Source of the DNA: Prevotellaceae bacterium
Lineage (GTDB): Bacteria > Bacteroidota > Bacteroidia > Bacteroidales > Bacteroidaceae
Length of the DNA stretch: 7,814 bases
NCBI GenBank assembly: GCA_021204885.1
Contig: JAJPYP010000017.1
Location: 1-7,814 of the forward strand
Direction: 5' to 3'
Positions 6,243-7,814 of the stretch are shown in pieces (position 1 is the first letter of the stretch; each line of letters starts with the position of its first letter). Position numbers and translations under genes: made by a program. The notes under the pieces were generated by a model. That model did no database searches. It worked only from the letters and a program-made list of their open reading frames with translations, and was not told where the DNA came from.

Positions 6243-7739
6243 ATGAAATCAATTAAGTATATGGTAACAGGGCTGGCCTTGCTGGGAACCATCACCTTCT
6301 CCAGCTGCGGCAGCGATTATTTGGATACGGCTCCTACCGATGCCGTGGGAGATACCACCATCTTCTCTTCGTTGGAAAACATTTACATGGCATTGTGTGG
6401 CATCCACGGTCAGATGGTGTCGCAGGAAACAGGCTACCAGTGCTTGGGCGGCGAGCCGGGCTTCATGTTCTGCCGCGATTGCGAGGCCGATGACATTACA
6501 TGGATTACAAATACGTGGATGCAGTCGGCTTATCTGGAGTGGCAATGCAACATGAACGATAATAGCGGATATAATTATTCCTATTGGGTTATCTATTACC
6601 AGTGGATATTGAATGCCAACAAGATATTGGAAGAGTTGGACAATGCCGAGAATACCGACCAAGACCTGTACAACCAAATCAAGGGCGAGGCGCTTTGCAT
6701 CCGCGCTTGGGCGCACTTCAACTTGGTACAGCTCTATGCCAACCGTTACGATGCCACCACGACCAATTCACAAGACGGCATACCTTACCGTACCACATCT
6801 ACCGGCGGCGAGCAGGCACGTAACTCCGTGGAAGAGGTCTATTCCCTTATCAATGCCGACTTGGACGAGGCTTGCACGCTCTTGAAGGGCATCGAAGTGA
6901 ACGACTTGAACCACTACAGCGAAATGGTGGCTTGGGGCTTGAAGGCCCGTGTAGCCTTGGCCATGCAGGATTACAGCAATGCCGCTACCTACGCCGCCAA
7001 CTCCATCTCCGTGGCCGAGGGTCAAGAGGGCCGCAAGTTGATGACCGGTGACGAGCTCTATTGCGGCTTTGCCCAGTGCACCAGCGACACCGAAGAGCCG
7101 ATGTATGCCGCCATGACGCAAGACGACCAGACCGTCTACTTCTACTCCTTCTATGCCTACATGTCTTGGAACTTCAACGCCACCGCCATCCGTCAGGGTG
7201 TGAAGTGCATCAATGCCGAAACGTATGACACGATGTCCGAGACCGACTTGCGCCGTGCATGGTGGGACCCCACCGGCAGCGACGAAGATCTTCCCAGCTC
7301 TTCCTACGTGGCACAACCCTACCAAGTGCGTAAGTTCGAGGCCGTCTCCACAGCCAGTGCCGTGGGCGACGTTGCCTTCATGCGCTTGGCCGAGATGTAC
7401 CTCACCGAGGCCGAGGCATTGGCACGTGCCGGCAACAGCACGCAAGCGCAGAGCGTGTTCACCCAGTTCCAGATTACCCGCGACCCGGATTACGTATCGA
7501 AGGGCAACACAGGCGATGCGTTGGCCGAAGAGATTATGAACAGCCGCCGCGTGGAGTTGTGGGGTGAAGGCTTCCGCTTCTACGACTTGAAGCGTCTACA
7601 CCTGCCCATTGTGCGTGGCTCCAACTTCGACATCACGTTCTGCGGCTTCTTGGAGAAAGATGCCGATGCCCAAGGCTGGACATGGGAGATTCCTTTGAAG
7701 GAGACGGATTACAACTCGTTGTGTACGACGAACTATTGA
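6243..7739 (+). CDS. SusD/RagB-family nutrient-binding surface lipoprotein
   Basis: This is the substrate-binding lid of the importer, anchored in the outer membrane by lipid and working with the SusC just upstream (18 nt gap, same operon). From ATG 6243 it has 498 residues. A lipoprotein signal ends at FSSC with Cys22 as the lipidated residue, then GSDYLDTAPTD, the classic SusD start. TPR-like helices follow: NANKILEELDN and IKGEALCIRAWAHFNLVQLYANRY (about 120-165). The C-terminal part has FMRLAEMYLTEAEALARAG and RRVELWGEGFRFYDLKRL, both family hallmarks, and it closes with the usual WEIP...E...N tail, so it is complete. An ATG at 6225, touching the susC stop, would add six residues; 6243 has a purine-rich AAAGGAAAGGAAA before it and a normal signal peptide. 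It has 12 cysteines besides Cys22, including CRDC, against one in mature SusC. The ligand cannot be inferred. Confidence 0.95.
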   Translation: MKSIKYMVTGLALLGTITFSSCGSDYLDTAPTDAVGDTTIFSSLENIYMALCGIHGQMVSQETGYQCLGGEPGFMFCRDCEADDITWITNTWMQSAYLEWQCNMNDNSGYNYSYWVIYYQWILNANKILEELDNAENTDQDLYNQIKGEALCIRAWAHFNLVQLYANRYDATTTNSQDGIPYRTTSTGGEQARNSVEEVYSLINADLDEACTLLKGIEVNDLNHYSEMVAWGLKARVALAMQDYSNAATYAANSISVAEGQEGRKLMTGDELYCGFAQCTSDTEEPMYAAMTQDDQTVYFYSFYAYMSWNFNATAIRQGVKCINAETYDTMSETDLRRAWWDPTGSDEDLPSSSYVAQPYQVRKFEAVSTASAVGDVAFMRLAEMYLTEAEALARAGNSTQAQSVFTQFQITRDPDYVSKGNTGDALAEEIMNSRRVELWGEGFRFYDLKRLHLPIVRGSNFDITFCGFLEKDADAQGWTWEIPLKETDYNSLCTTNY

Positions 7740-7814
7740 TGAAGCGCTTTTCATAAACACTCTTACATATACAATTTCTCAGAGAAACAGCAGACAGGCG
7801 GACACTGTGAAGTG
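7740..7814. other. Short region after susD, no gene recognised
   Basis: These 75 bases hold no credible coding start. An ATG overlapping the susD stop (7739-7741) ends after five codons. TTTCTC-A-GAGAAA at 7775-7787 is a small symmetric element without a T-run. There is no terminator before the edge, so the operon may continue beyond the window. Confidence 0.5.

Noticed and set aside
7739..7756. Small gene overlapping the susD stop (ATGA-like junction)
   Set aside because: The frame ends after five codons.
7775..7787. Terminator after susD
   Set aside because: TTTCTC-A-GAGAAA is short, would leave a very tight loop, and is followed by no T-run.

Overview
The window looks like chromosomal DNA from a member of the Bacteroidales, probably Bacteroides or a close relative. 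Three things point there: an adjacent SusC/SusD outer-membrane pair, several copies of the Bacteroidetes -7 promoter element (TAnnTTTG, two of them with an upstream TTTG), and start codons that mostly lack a strong Shine-Dalgarno. The genus is inferred from these signatures and from the feel of the protein sequences; no search was run.

Layout, left to right. (1) 1-303, minus strand: the N-terminal 101 codons of an XRE-type helix-turn-helix regulator that runs off the left edge, with its own -7 box and an unusually good GGAGG ribosome-binding site. (2) 304-942, no protein gene: a pair of tandem 25-27 bp repeats, a perfect 16-bp palindrome, a convincing minus-strand small RNA gene (strong promoter 702-733, intrinsic terminator 526-564, about 170 nt), and a strongly structured repeat-like element at 860-914. 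(3) 943-2472, minus strand: a complete cofactor-independent phosphoglycerate mutase (gpmI), whose terminator hairpin begins inside its last codons. (4) 2473-2996, the divergent intergenic region: the gpmI promoter, a terminator-like hairpin directly upstream of it, three 23-bp tandem repeats, and the susC promoter with a leader of about 130 nt. (5) 2997-6224 and 6243-7739, plus strand: a complete SusC-type TonB-dependent transporter and a complete SusD-type surface lipoprotein, 18 nt apart and surely one operon. (6) 7740-7814: no gene seen.

How the parts relate. SusC and SusD form the usual 'pedal-bin' nutrient importer of the outer membrane: SusD binds the ligand outside and lids the SusC barrel, which is powered by TonB. 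The window holds no glycoside hydrolase, peptidase or regulator attached to the pair, so the substrate cannot be named; such genes could lie beyond 7814. GpmI is core glycolysis and has no evident link to the importer. No wholly new multi-gene system is visible. The least explained element is the small RNA at about 526-697, followed by the repeat arrays and the hairpin abutting the gpmI promoter.
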